DNA of 40,199 bases from an uncultured Anaeromyxobacter sp. (GTDB lineage: Bacteria > Myxococcota > Myxococcia > Myxococcales > Anaeromyxobacteraceae), in contig CAIOAK010000059.1 of assembly GCA_903855945.1 (NCBI GenBank), positions 1-40,199 of the forward strand, written 5' to 3'. Below are positions 32,745 to 39,460 of this stretch, in pieces (the stretch's first letter is position 1; each line of letters begins with the position of its first letter). The position numbers were made by a program, and so were the translations under genes. The notes beneath the pieces are model-generated. The model saw only the letters and a list, made by a program, of their open reading frames with translations, was not told the DNA's origin and searched no databases.

Positions 32745-33242
32745 TTACCAGTTCGTGAGGACGTTCAGGTTGAGCTGGATCTCGGACTCATCCTTGGCGG
32801 CGGCCGGGACCAGGTGCGCGTGGACCCGCATCATCCCGATGTTGATCCCCCGCTGGTGCTCGACCGAGATCACCTCGACCTCGATGTCGCCGCGGTCGGC
32901 CACGTCGCCGGAGGAGTGGTACTTCTTCCCGGCCTGCGTGACCATCGAGAGGCTCGCCTTGACCAGGTCACGGTGAGTGTAGGTCTGGACGGTGATCGGG
33001 TTCTTGATCACGAAGGTGACCGGCGCGAAGGACTTGAGCCCCTTCGGCGTGCCGTCGGGCTTCACGGTGAAGCTCACGACCTTGCCTTCGCGCTTCACGG
33101 TCATCGTGCAGTTGAACTGGCCGGTGACGGCTCCGCTCACGTCCCCGTTGCAGTTCATGTCGGGGCTGTTCGTCGGCTCCGCCGCGCGCGCGACGGGCGA
33201 GAGGAAGGCGGTGACGGCGAGGAGCAGGAAGAGGCGGATCAT
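32745..33242 (-). CDS. Small secreted two-cysteine protein (family member A)
   Basis: 165 residues from the ATG at 33242 with GGAG 8 nt upstream; fifteen further codons upstream are open but unsupported. Signal peptide MIRLFLLLAVTAFLSPVARA. The mature start has C-x-G-x-V-S-G-x-V-x-x-x-F-x-C (MNCNGDVSGAVTGQFNC), which the protein at 39461 shares, together with a mid-chain S-F-x-P stretch and a late R-x-x-A-x-L-[IV]-P-A motif. The two cysteines are well placed for a disulphide, and the rest is beta-rich. No named family known to me. First gene of a three-gene operon, with an extended -10 (TGCTAGACT) 71 bp upstream. Confidence 0.75.
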   Translation of the reverse strand: MIRLFLLLAVTAFLSPVARAAEPTNSPDMNCNGDVSGAVTGQFNCTMTVKREGKVVSFTVKPDGTPKGLKSFAPVTFVIKNPITVQTYTHRDLVKASLSMVTQAGKKYHSSGDVADRGDIEVEVISVEHQRGINIGMMRVHAHLVPAAAKDESEIQLNLNVLTNW

Positions 33243-33312
33243 GGTTTCTCCAGGAGGCTGGGTGAAAAGTGGCGGTCGATGCCGCAAGGAACAAAAATAA
33301 GAAGGGGATGAG

Positions 33313-33321
33313 AGTCTAGCA
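33313..33321 (-). promoter_or_regulatory. Extended -10 element (TGCTAGACT) for the three-gene operon
   Basis: On the minus strand, TGC precedes TAGACT, the extended -10 form. It lies in a comparatively A/T-rich stretch 71 bp before the ATG at 33242. The same TGCTA core recurs at 33426 and 34886. Confidence 0.5.
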
Positions 33322-33393
33322 GAAACCCGCCACTTGCGGTGAAAATGACTCTGGCTAGAAGCGCTGTTCTTGCTTTAGATACAACGAAATGTC

Positions 33394-33403
33394 GCGATAT
33401 CGC
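33394..33403. promoter_or_regulatory. 10-bp palindrome GCGATATCGC in a divergent promoter region
   Basis: A perfect GCGATATCGC lies between the divergent promoters at 33313 and 33426, about 25 bp from the second. The position suits an operator for a dimeric regulator; nothing identifies which. Confidence 0.3.
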
Positions 33404-33425
33404 CGCGTCCCGCGAACAGGGGGCA

Positions 33426-33434
33426 TGCTAAGAT
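33426..33434 (+). promoter_or_regulatory. Extended -10 element (TGCTAAGAT)
   Basis: TGC plus TAAGAT, 23 bp before the ATG at 33458. Good -10 match and an extended TG motif; no clear -35. Confidence 0.5.
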
Positions 33435-33457
33435 CGACTTGTGAGTGTCCCATCCCC

Positions 33458-34024
33458 ATGACCTCCCCCAACCGACCCCTCCTCGCCGCTCTCGCCCTCG
33501 TCCTCCTCGCCCCGAACGCGCGCGCCGCTCCGCCTCCGGCGCCCACCAGCCCGGGAGCCGGCGCCGTGGCGCCCACGGGCGCCCCGAAACCCGCCCCTCC
33601 CGCGGGCGACTGGCGCGCCGCCCGTTTCGGGATGACGCCCGAGGAACTCCTCGCCGCCTTCCCGGGGGAGGCCTTCCGGCTCGAGCCGGAGATCAAGCTC
33701 GACGACGGCAACACGGTCTCGATCGGGATCGACGGATTCGCCATGGACGGGCTCACCTTCCGGGTGCGCTTCGTCTTCGCGCTCGGGAGGCTCGTGCTCG
33801 TCAGCCTGCGCACCGACGCCCGCACCTACGTGGAGCCCGTCGCCTACGACCGGCTCCGCGGGGCGCTCGTGGCCCGGTGGGGGGCTCCCGTCGAGACCAC
33901 CTCCAACGATTCCTTCATCGACATGCGCCAGACCCGCTGGAACGTCGGGACCGTGCGTGCGGACCTCAAGTACATCCCGGGCGTCATCGCGCTGGTCTAC
34001 TACCCGCGCCCCGGCGACCGGTAG
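33458..34024 (+). CDS. Hypothetical secreted protein
   Basis: 188 residues from the ATG at 33458; open codons upstream contain the promoter. Signal peptide MTSPNRPLLAALALVLLAPNARA, then an Ala/Pro/Gly linker of ~30 residues and a compact alpha/beta domain: DWRAARFGMTPEELLAAFPGEAF, NTVSIGIDGFAMDGLTFRVRFVFALGRLVLVSLRT, YDRLRGALVARWGAPVETTS, MRQTRWNVGTVRADLKYIPG. The W-x-x-x-RFGMT-x-x-E opening is a frequent start of small envelope proteins with a repeated beta unit. No function known. Its 3' end overlaps the convergent glycosyltransferase by 25 bp. Confidence 0.75.
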   Translation: MTSPNRPLLAALALVLLAPNARAAPPPAPTSPGAGAVAPTGAPKPAPPAGDWRAARFGMTPEELLAAFPGEAFRLEPEIKLDDGNTVSIGIDGFAMDGLTFRVRFVFALGRLVLVSLRTDARTYVEPVAYDRLRGALVARWGAPVETTSNDSFIDMRQTRWNVGTVRADLKYIPGVIALVYYPRPGDR

Positions 34025-34818
34025 CCGAGACCGTTCACGCACCGTACCTGCGCCGCCTCCCGCTTCCTCCGGAGGAGCTCGCGCCCCACGGCCACGTCGT
34101 CCCGGGAGTAGTTGGCCGGGTGGTGCAGGTGGTAGACGACCGCGCGGTGCTTCACGCTGGCGAGCGTCACGCCGGTGGCGAGCAGGCGCCACTCCACGTC
34201 CACGTCCTCGCCGACGCCGGCGGTCCGGTAGTCCTCGTCGTAGCCGTCGATGGCCTCCAGATTCGACCGGTGCACGCCCCAGTTGCAGCCCCAGATCCCC
34301 CTCGGGCGGCCGCCCTTGGCGGAGAAGGGGATGCGGAGCGCCTCCTCGATCCGTTCGCTGTCGGAGCGGAGCAGGCGCAGGAGGGACGGCGGCATGCGGA
34401 CCCGGCCGGATAGTACACTGTCAGTGAATTCAGGCCCGAGCATCACGCGGCGCCCCACCAGGGCCTCCCCCGGTACGGCGGCGCGACGGTAGGCCGCCAC
34501 GAGCCCCGGGTGGGGAACGCAGTCCCCGTCGAGGAAGACGAGATACGGGTTGCGGCTGGCGCGGATGGCCGCGTTCAGGATCCGGGTCTTCCCGAACCCG
34601 TCGTGGGGCTGGCTCACGTGGATCAGCCGGTCGCCCAGGGCCGGGCGGAATCCCTCCACGGTGCGGGCCATCGCCTCGAGCTCCTGGTCCTCGGCGACGA
34701 CCACCTCGAAGCCGTGGTCGGTCTGGCCGGAGAGCCCTTCCAGCACCAGCCGGAGGAAGTCGTGGCGGGTGTGGACCGAGACGATCACGGTCACGAGGGG
34801 ACGCGGGTCCGGGTGCAC
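34000..34818 (-). CDS. Family 2 glycosyltransferase
   Basis: 272 residues from a GTG. GT-A fold features: VTVIVSVHTRHDFLRLVLEGL, VVVAEDQE, SQPHDGFGKTRILNAAIRASRNPYLVFLDGDC with the metal-binding DGD, and GIWGCNWGVHRSNLEAIDGYDEDY followed by GVGEDVDVEWRL, the ED-x-D-x-x-R acceptor motif. The NWGVHR/GEDVDxxWR combination is like chondroitin-synthase-type or capsule GT2 enzymes. It probably adds a sugar to a cell-surface polysaccharide or lipid. It diverges from the other glycosyltransferase with an 84-bp gap and overlaps the preceding secreted protein gene tail to tail. No signal peptide; cytoplasmic or peripheral. Confidence 0.9.
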   Translation of the reverse strand: MHPDPRPLVTVIVSVHTRHDFLRLVLEGLSGQTDHGFEVVVAEDQELEAMARTVEGFRPALGDRLIHVSQPHDGFGKTRILNAAIRASRNPYLVFLDGDCVPHPGLVAAYRRAAVPGEALVGRRVMLGPEFTDSVLSGRVRMPPSLLRLLRSDSERIEEALRIPFSAKGGRPRGIWGCNWGVHRSNLEAIDGYDEDYRTAGVGEDVDVEWRLLATGVTLASVKHRAVVYHLHHPANYSRDDVAVGRELLRRKREAAQVRCVNGLGYRSPGRG

Positions 34819-34885
34819 CGCACCACGGTAACCGGATCCGGCGCGGCGGCAAGCCGCCGGCTCCCCCGGCCCCGCCGGACGGGCG

Positions 34886-34894
34886 TGCTAGGCT
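34886..34894 (+). promoter_or_regulatory. Extended -10 element (TGCTAGGCT), possible leaderless start
   Basis: TGC plus TAGGCT, ending 8 bp before the ATG at 34903. Transcription would begin at or next to the start codon. No Shine-Dalgarno fits between the two. Confidence 0.45.
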
Positions 34895-34902
34895 GGACGG
34901 GC

Positions 34903-35823
34903 ATGGCGCGACGCCACGGCCCCCTCGACACCCGGGCTCCTCCCATCGAGTCCTTCCCGGCGTCCCGCCCCGTCCCCGGGGCCCGCTTCACCATCGTCAT
35001 CCCCTCCTGGAACAACCTCCCGTACCTGCGACTCTGCGTCGAGTCGATCCGGCGCAACTCGTCCTTCCCGCACCAGCTGGTCGTCCACGTGAGCGACGGC
35101 TCCGACGGGTCCCTCGAATGGGTCCGCTCGGAGGGGCTCGACCACACCTGGAGCGCGACCAACGCCGGGGTCTGCTTTGCGGTGAACGCGGCGGCCGCGC
35201 TCGCCCGCACCGACCTCATCGCCTACATGAACGACGACATGTACGCGTGCCCGGGCTGGGACGCGGCGCTCTCCGCGGCGGTGGATCGCATCGGTCACGA
35301 GCGGTTCATGCTCTCGGGCACGATGATCGAGCCGGGGGGCAAGACACCGGGCAGCCTCGTCCCGCACGACTACGGCAGCGACCCGGAGACCTTCCGGGAA
35401 GGGGATCTTCTCCGCGACCTCGAGCGGCTCGTGCGCCCCGACTGGTGGGGGGCCACCTCGCCCCCGACGCTCGTGCACCGGCGGATGTGGGAGCTGGTGG
35501 GCGGCTACAGCGTCGAGTTCCACCCCGGGATCGGCTCCGACCCCGACCTCGCGATGAAGCTCTGGCTCGCCGGCGTCCGCGAGTTCCGGGGCGTGGGGAC
35601 GAGCCGGGTCTACCACTTCCGTCACCGGACGCTGGGGCGGGGCATGGTGCTGAACTACGGGGCGAAGCACTTCGCGCTGAAGTACGGCCTGCCCGTCAGC
35701 TACTTCCTCCGGGAGCAGCTCCGCTGGGGGCAGGAGTGGCGCGGACCGCTTCCCGAGCCGGCGCGCGGCGCGGGCTGGCGCTGGGCGCGGCTGCGCGCCT
35801 TCCACTACCGGCTCCGGCCGTAG
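34903..35823 (+). CDS. Family 2 glycosyltransferase
   Basis: 306 residues from the ATG at 34903. GT-A features: ARFTIVIPSWNNLPYLRLCVESIRRNS, LVVHVSDGSDGSLEWV, WSATNAGVCFAVNAAAALARTDLIAYMNDDMY with the metal-binding NDDM, and RRMWELVGGYSVEF with SDPDLAMKLWLAG, an ED-like acceptor element. The IVIPSWNN/NDDM/GGYS series is typical of GT2 enzymes of surface polysaccharide synthesis. No signal peptide or long membrane helix. A promoter TGCTAGGCT lies immediately before the ATG. It is the divergent partner of the GT2 at 34818; sugar and acceptor cannot be told. A strong terminator follows, between it and the convergent multicopper oxidase. Confidence 0.9.
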   Translation: MARRHGPLDTRAPPIESFPASRPVPGARFTIVIPSWNNLPYLRLCVESIRRNSSFPHQLVVHVSDGSDGSLEWVRSEGLDHTWSATNAGVCFAVNAAAALARTDLIAYMNDDMYACPGWDAALSAAVDRIGHERFMLSGTMIEPGGKTPGSLVPHDYGSDPETFREGDLLRDLERLVRPDWWGATSPPTLVHRRMWELVGGYSVEFHPGIGSDPDLAMKLWLAGVREFRGVGTSRVYHFRHRTLGRGMVLNYGAKHFALKYGLPVSYFLREQLRWGQEWRGPLPEPARGAGWRWARLRAFHYRLRP

Positions 35824-35840
35824 CGCTGCGGAAAAGAAGA

Positions 35841-35866
35841 AGGGCGGCGCCGGGTGGCGCCGCCCT
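35841..35866. terminator. Strong bidirectional intrinsic terminator
   Basis: A perfect 11-bp stem (AGGGCGGCGCC / GGCGCCGCCCT) around GGGT, in the 75 bp between the glycosyltransferase and multicopper oxidase stops. On the minus strand it is followed by TCTTCTTTTCC, a T-rich tract that suits termination of the oxidase transcript. It is the only strong terminator I see in the window. Confidence 0.85.
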
Positions 35867-35898
35867 CCGTTGCTGCGGTCAGTTCCTGGGCGGAACCG

Positions 35899-38800
35899 TT
35901 ACGGAACCACGAGGCTCGTGCGCATCATCTCCGAGTCCTCGTGCGAGTTGATGTGGCAGTGCCACACGTACGGACCGGAGGTCACGGCCTCGTACACCCA
36001 GGCCGAGGCAGGGCCGGAGCAGGCCCCCGCGGGGCATCCCGCCGTGCCCGGGGCGTTCGCGCCGACGCCGTTGATGGCCGCCAGCGTGCCCGTACCGGCG
36101 CCCGCCCAGCGAGCATCCCAGTTGGCCACGATGGTGGTCACCTGCGCAGGCGAGACCTGGACGACGTCCTTGAAGCCGCCCTCGATGCTGGCCGGGGTGA
36201 CCAGTACAGCGGTTCCCGTGAGGTACGCCTTGCCACCGGCCGGAGCCGTGGTCACGTCGGGGACCACCACCATCTCGCCGCCGGGCGACGGGCCAGGCTG
36301 GCAGGTCGTGGCGCCGCAGAGCGTGGTCTTGTAGCCGGTCACGCTGAAGTTCTGGCGGCTGACGATCTGGTGCTTCACGAGGTGCGGGTGCATCGGGTGT
36401 GCGTCCACGGTGAGGTTGATGAACTGCCAGGTCTCCTGGGTGCCCAGGTTGGGCGTCTCGGTGACCTTGTACTCGAAGGGCACGCCGTTCAGCTGCATGC
36501 CGAGCGGCATGAGCGTCACGCCGTCGAGCCGCTCGTTCAGGTACACCTGGCGGACGATCTTCTTGCCGTTGTTCGTCGCCGGCAGCGGCGCGGTGCGCAG
36601 GTCCACGAAGGCGAAGTCCTTCATGAAGGCCGGGTTGGTGGGCATGCAGATGTTGGCGTAGGTGCCGGTGGCGGTCTTGGTCAGGTTCGCCGCCATGTTG
36701 GTCGGGTTCCAGGTGATGGTCTGGGCCGGGACGGCGGCAACCTTGCCCTTGGCTGCAACCGCAGGGGTGCAGGACCGGACGCCCGGATCGACCGCGCCGC
36801 TCGCCAGCGTGTTCACGCCGCGGACGTCGAACCGCATGATGAGGTTCAGGTCGGGGAAGGGCGACCCGGCGATCTGGGGAGTCAGACCGGCCGGGAACGG
36901 GGCCGCAGCGGAGTTGGTCATGTAGACGTCGAAGTCGGCGCCCACGGCGGCGATGGTGGCCGCGGGGGCCGCGCTGAAGTTGACGAGGACCTCGTAGCGC
37001 TCACCGGGGCACATGGTGAAGGTGCCGCCAGCCTTTACGGCGGCGGGAGGCGTGACCTTGACCGGAGCCTGCAGGTAGCCCTGGTCGTTGGCGATGACCC
37101 AGAACGGGAGGTTGGGGGTGACCGCAGCGCCGGGGGCCGGGGCTGCAGCGCCCTTCGCCACGGCCTGGAAGCCGACCGTGTAGCAGCGCGAGTCGGAGCC
37201 GTCCACGATGCGGAGGCGGTACCAGCCCGGAGCAACCGTCTTCTTGGGCCAGAGGACGCCGTTCACGAGGGCGTGGTCGCCGAAGTACTCCGGAACCCAG
37301 ACCGGGTGCACGAGCGGGTTCACGCCGGAGGTGACCGACGTGGTCCCGGGGGCGAGGCAGACGCCGCCGACGCCGAGAGCCACGCAGGCGGCCGTGCCGG
37401 CCAGCGGGATGGCGGGAGGAGTCTGGCCGAGGCCGTTCGAGAAGTTGATGCTGCCGTCCTCGTTGAAGGCGCGGTCCTGGATGGCGAGGAAGAGGTCGTA
37501 CAGCGGCTGGCCGAGGTTGTTGCGCGGCTCGGTCACCGGGTCGAGCCAGGTGTACTCGGAGCCGGCGGGGACGTAGGTCGCGGCGGTGGGCAGCCCGGCG
37601 GGATGCGTCCACGAGGACAGGGCACCGTGCTTGAGCGGCTCCTTCACGGGGAAGAACCCGGCCGGTCCGGCGATCACGTTGTGGTGGGTCTTGCCGAGCG
37701 AGTGATCGTGGAACCAGATCGTCGCCTCCTCCTGGACCATCGGATACGTGTAGACGTCCGAGTTGCCGATGGGGCGCTTCATCAGGATGTTGGTCGGGCT
37801 CTCGAAGGCCGGGTTCACGAAGTTGTTCGCCACGCCGGCGTACGCTGCAGCCGACGCCAGGTTGCCGAACCACTTCTCGGCGAAGCCGTCGGTGGAGGGG
37901 GGGACCTCGCCGCCGTGGAGGTGGGTGACCCAGGAGTTGTCGGGCTGCTGCGGGCTGCCGAAGTTGTTCACGCCGTCCGGAGGAAGGGTGGTGTTGGCGA
38001 GGGCCGGGTCGATGCGGACCTTCACGCCCATGAATGTGCGGTCGATGGCGCAGGGCCAGTCAGCGGCCTCGGGGTGGGGGCAGAGCACGTGGTTGTTGGG
38101 GAACTCGTTCGTCCACTTGACGACCACCGGGGTGCCCTTGTTGGCGCGGATGCTGATGGAGGGCCAGGTGGCGACGTAGTTGTTCGCCGACCAGCTCGAC
38201 GGGGTGCCGGGCGCGAAGACGCCGGCCGTGGTGAGGACCTGGGTGACGGGCCCGCCGCTGTTGTTGATCTGCCCGACGCCCCAGATCGGGGTGAAGAGCG
38301 GGTTGCCCGCGGGGATCTTGCCGCCCGCCGAGCAGTAGCTGGTCTTGAACGTCCCGGTCGCATCGGCCGGGCAGGCGCAACCCGCCGCGTTCTGGCAGGT
38401 GAGGCCCGTCCACTGCATGCCGTTCGGAACGGCCGGGCCGACCGCGGGGTTCGGGAAGAGGCCGGCGGTCGCGAGCCCCTGGAAGCCCCACGCCTCGTGG
38501 AGGCCGATCTCGTAGTAGTCGGCGCCCGCGTACTTGGCGGTGTCGGGCGCGTAGTCGGGGGGATTGAGCACCTCCCAGACGAACTTGGTGCTGGCGGCAG
38601 GAACGACGGCCGGGAGATCGGCGAACGGGACGAGCGAGCCGCAGCCCGCCCAGCCACCGGCGGAGCGCTGGGCGGCGCCCGAGTTGTCGCACGCGAAGCT
38701 GCTCCCGGCGACGTTGCAGGTCTTCAGCGTGGGGAAGAGCCCCGCGCCGTTGCCGTTCGACGCGCTGGCGACGCACTGCCCAGGGTAGGGATAGCTCACC

Positions 38801-38958
38801 TGGTAGTTGCTTCCCGACGGGCCGTTCGGGTTCTGGATCGGGAAGGCGGCGTTCGCCGCGGCCGTGTTCGTGTTGGAAGGCGTGAAGACGATCTGTGCGC
38901 TGGCGGTCGCCGCCCAGACCATCGCCGAAACTGCGAGACCTGCTCTCAGGAACTTCAT
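35899..38958 (-). CDS. Large secreted multicopper oxidase
   Basis: 1019 residues from the ATG at 38958 (AAGGAG 8 nt upstream). Signal peptide MKFLRAGLAVSAMVWAATASA. All four copper-binding clusters are present: HLH at 346-348, HDH at 417-419, HPMHPH at 854-859, and HCHINSHEDSEM at 1000-1011, with T1 ligands His854, Cys1001, His1006 and axial Met1011. CotA-type laccases are about half this length; here there are ~340 residues before the first cluster and ~435 between the second and third, both Gly/Ala/Cys-rich with C-x-C clusters (CACPADATG, GVRSC). It should oxidise a metal (Mn, Fe, Cu) or a phenol while reducing O2, in the periplasm or outside. Sizes and Cys content recall large metal-oxidising/reducing Omp-type enzymes. 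Monocistronic: promoter upstream, strong terminator downstream. Confidence 0.92.
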   Translation of the reverse strand: MKFLRAGLAVSAMVWAATASAQIVFTPSNTNTAAANAAFPIQNPNGPSGSNYQVSYPYPGQCVASASNGNGAGLFPTLKTCNVAGSSFACDNSGAAQRSAGGWAGCGSLVPFADLPAVVPAASTKFVWEVLNPPDYAPDTAKYAGADYYEIGLHEAWGFQGLATAGLFPNPAVGPAVPNGMQWTGLTCQNAAGCACPADATGTFKTSYCSAGGKIPAGNPLFTPIWGVGQINNSGGPVTQVLTTAGVFAPGTPSSWSANNYVATWPSISIRANKGTPVVVKWTNEFPNNHVLCPHPEAADWPCAIDRTFMGVKVRIDPALANTTLPPDGVNNFGSPQQPDNSWVTHLHGGEVPPSTDGFAEKWFGNLASAAAYAGVANNFVNPAFESPTNILMKRPIGNSDVYTYPMVQEEATIWFHDHSLGKTHHNVIAGPAGFFPVKEPLKHGALSSWTHPAGLPTAATYVPAGSEYTWLDPVTEPRNNLGQPLYDLFLAIQDRAFNEDGSINFSNGLGQTPPAIPLAGTAACVALGVGGVCLAPGTTSVTSGVNPLVHPVWVPEYFGDHALVNGVLWPKKTVAPGWYRLRIVDGSDSRCYTVGFQAVAKGAAAPAPGAAVTPNLPFWVIANDQGYLQAPVKVTPPAAVKAGGTFTMCPGERYEVLVNFSAAPAATIAAVGADFDVYMTNSAAAPFPAGLTPQIAGSPFPDLNLIMRFDVRGVNTLASGAVDPGVRSCTPAVAAKGKVAAVPAQTITWNPTNMAANLTKTATGTYANICMPTNPAFMKDFAFVDLRTAPLPATNNGKKIVRQVYLNERLDGVTLMPLGMQLNGVPFEYKVTETPNLGTQETWQFINLTVDAHPMHPHLVKHQIVSRQNFSVTGYKTTLCGATTCQPGPSPGGEMVVVPDVTTAPAGGKAYLTGTAVLVTPASIEGGFKDVVQVSPAQVTTIVANWDARWAGAGTGTLAAINGVGANAPGTAGCPAGACSGPASAWVYEAVTSGPYVWHCHINSHEDSEMMRTSLVVP

Positions 38959-39003
38959 CGTGTGGTTCTCCTTCGGGTCGGCGCGCCTTGTTGACGAAGC
39001 CGC

Positions 39004-39009
39004 AATGTA
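39004..39009 (-). promoter_or_regulatory. Candidate -10 (TACATT) of the multicopper oxidase gene
   Basis: On the minus strand, TACATT lies 45 bp before the ATG. Upstream only CTGTCC-like sequence is found at -35, so an activator may be needed. If transcription starts near 38997, the FNR box is centred at about -91.5, on the same helical face as class I sites. Confidence 0.35.
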
Positions 39010-39081
39010 CGGGCCTCTTTTGACAGGACAGGATGTCGCAGGCATGTCGGGCGAAGGGGGGACATGGGAATCACAAATTAA

Positions 39082-39095
39082 TTGATTAATATCAA
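39082..39095. promoter_or_regulatory. Perfect FNR/CRP-type box
   Basis: TTGAT-TAAT-ATCAA is the exact FNR consensus TTGAT-N4-ATCAA. A further TTGAT follows at 39099-39103, so that TATCAAA-A-TTTGATA (39090-39104) makes a second, overlapping palindrome. The box lies 124 bp before the multicopper oxidase start; the nearest plus-strand gene is 366 bp away. Regulation by oxygen or a related cue through an FNR/DNR-like protein is inferred; no such regulator is encoded in this window. Confidence 0.65.
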
Positions 39096-39281
39096 AATTT
39101 GATAACCTTATTGGACTGTCATATGGGCAATTTGCCCCAGTATTCACGGGCATTTGATGCGAAACACCCAAGAGTACGGGATCATACGTATGTGAGCCCC
39201 GAAGTAGAGAACTCTGGACGATCCACATCGACTACCCTGATTCAATGTCATTGGAGCGGGGTACCAGCATCGATTTTTATA

Positions 39282-39295
39282 TGACAAAAATGTCA
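39282..39295. promoter_or_regulatory. Inverted repeat TGACA-AAAA-TGTCA
   Basis: Perfect 5-bp arms with a 4-bp A-tract spacer, the same geometry (5-4-5) as FNR-family sites but with a different half site. It lies 166 bp upstream of the two-cysteine gene at 39461 and 324 bp from the oxidase start, so either could be the target. Confidence 0.4.
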
Positions 39296-39405
39296 CAGCG
39301 AACGGAACCTTACGCCCCAAATTAGACCGTGCGTATCAACATCCAGGAGCATGAAGAGCCGGAGGGTTCGCACCCGTCGGCGGGTTCACGGAAGGTGACA
39401 CACGG

Positions 39406-39421
39406 TCCGTCGAGCGACGGA
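39406..39421. promoter_or_regulatory. Inverted repeat TCCGTCG-AG-CGACGGA
   Basis: Perfect 7-bp arms with a 2-bp spacer, 40 bp before the ATG at 39461. The spacer is too short for an RNA hairpin loop, which favours a DNA operator for a dimeric regulator of the two-cysteine protein gene. Confidence 0.4.
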
Positions 39422-39460
39422 GTGGACCGCGGCGCGTGAACCCGTTATCGATCGGCCGCC

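Larger units (their letters stand above)
39060..39300. other. A/T-rich regulatory island upstream of the multicopper oxidase
   Basis: Within a 502-bp gap between genes (38959-39460), about 240 bp are conspicuously A/T-rich compared with everything else in the window. It holds the FNR-type box and overlapping half sites (39082-39104), an arm-to-arm repeat GGGCAA-T-TTGCCC (39125-39137), and TGACA-N4-TGTCA (39282-39295). No convincing coding potential is seen: a 61-codon TTG-started frame (39099-39284) has no ribosome site or recognisable protein. Compositional contrast could mean a retained promoter region under regulatory constraint or an acquired remnant. Confidence 0.6.

Noticed and set aside
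35854-38994. A 1046-codon plus-strand frame over the multicopper oxidase
   Set aside because: Translation lacks any domain and has the composition of an antisense shadow; the minus strand carries all the copper-binding motifs.
39125-39137. GGGCAA-T-TTGCCC as a terminator
   Set aside because: The loop would be a single base and there is no U-run; if meaningful it is a protein-binding palindrome.
39099-39284. A 61-codon TTG-started frame in the A/T-rich island
   Set aside because: No ribosome binding site, no signal peptide or motif, and it overlaps the FNR-type half site. Best read as non-coding regulatory DNA.
39340-39400. tRNA-like GGTTC/GGGTTC segments
   Set aside because: No cloverleaf can be drawn: there is no matching acceptor stem or anticodon arm at the right distances.
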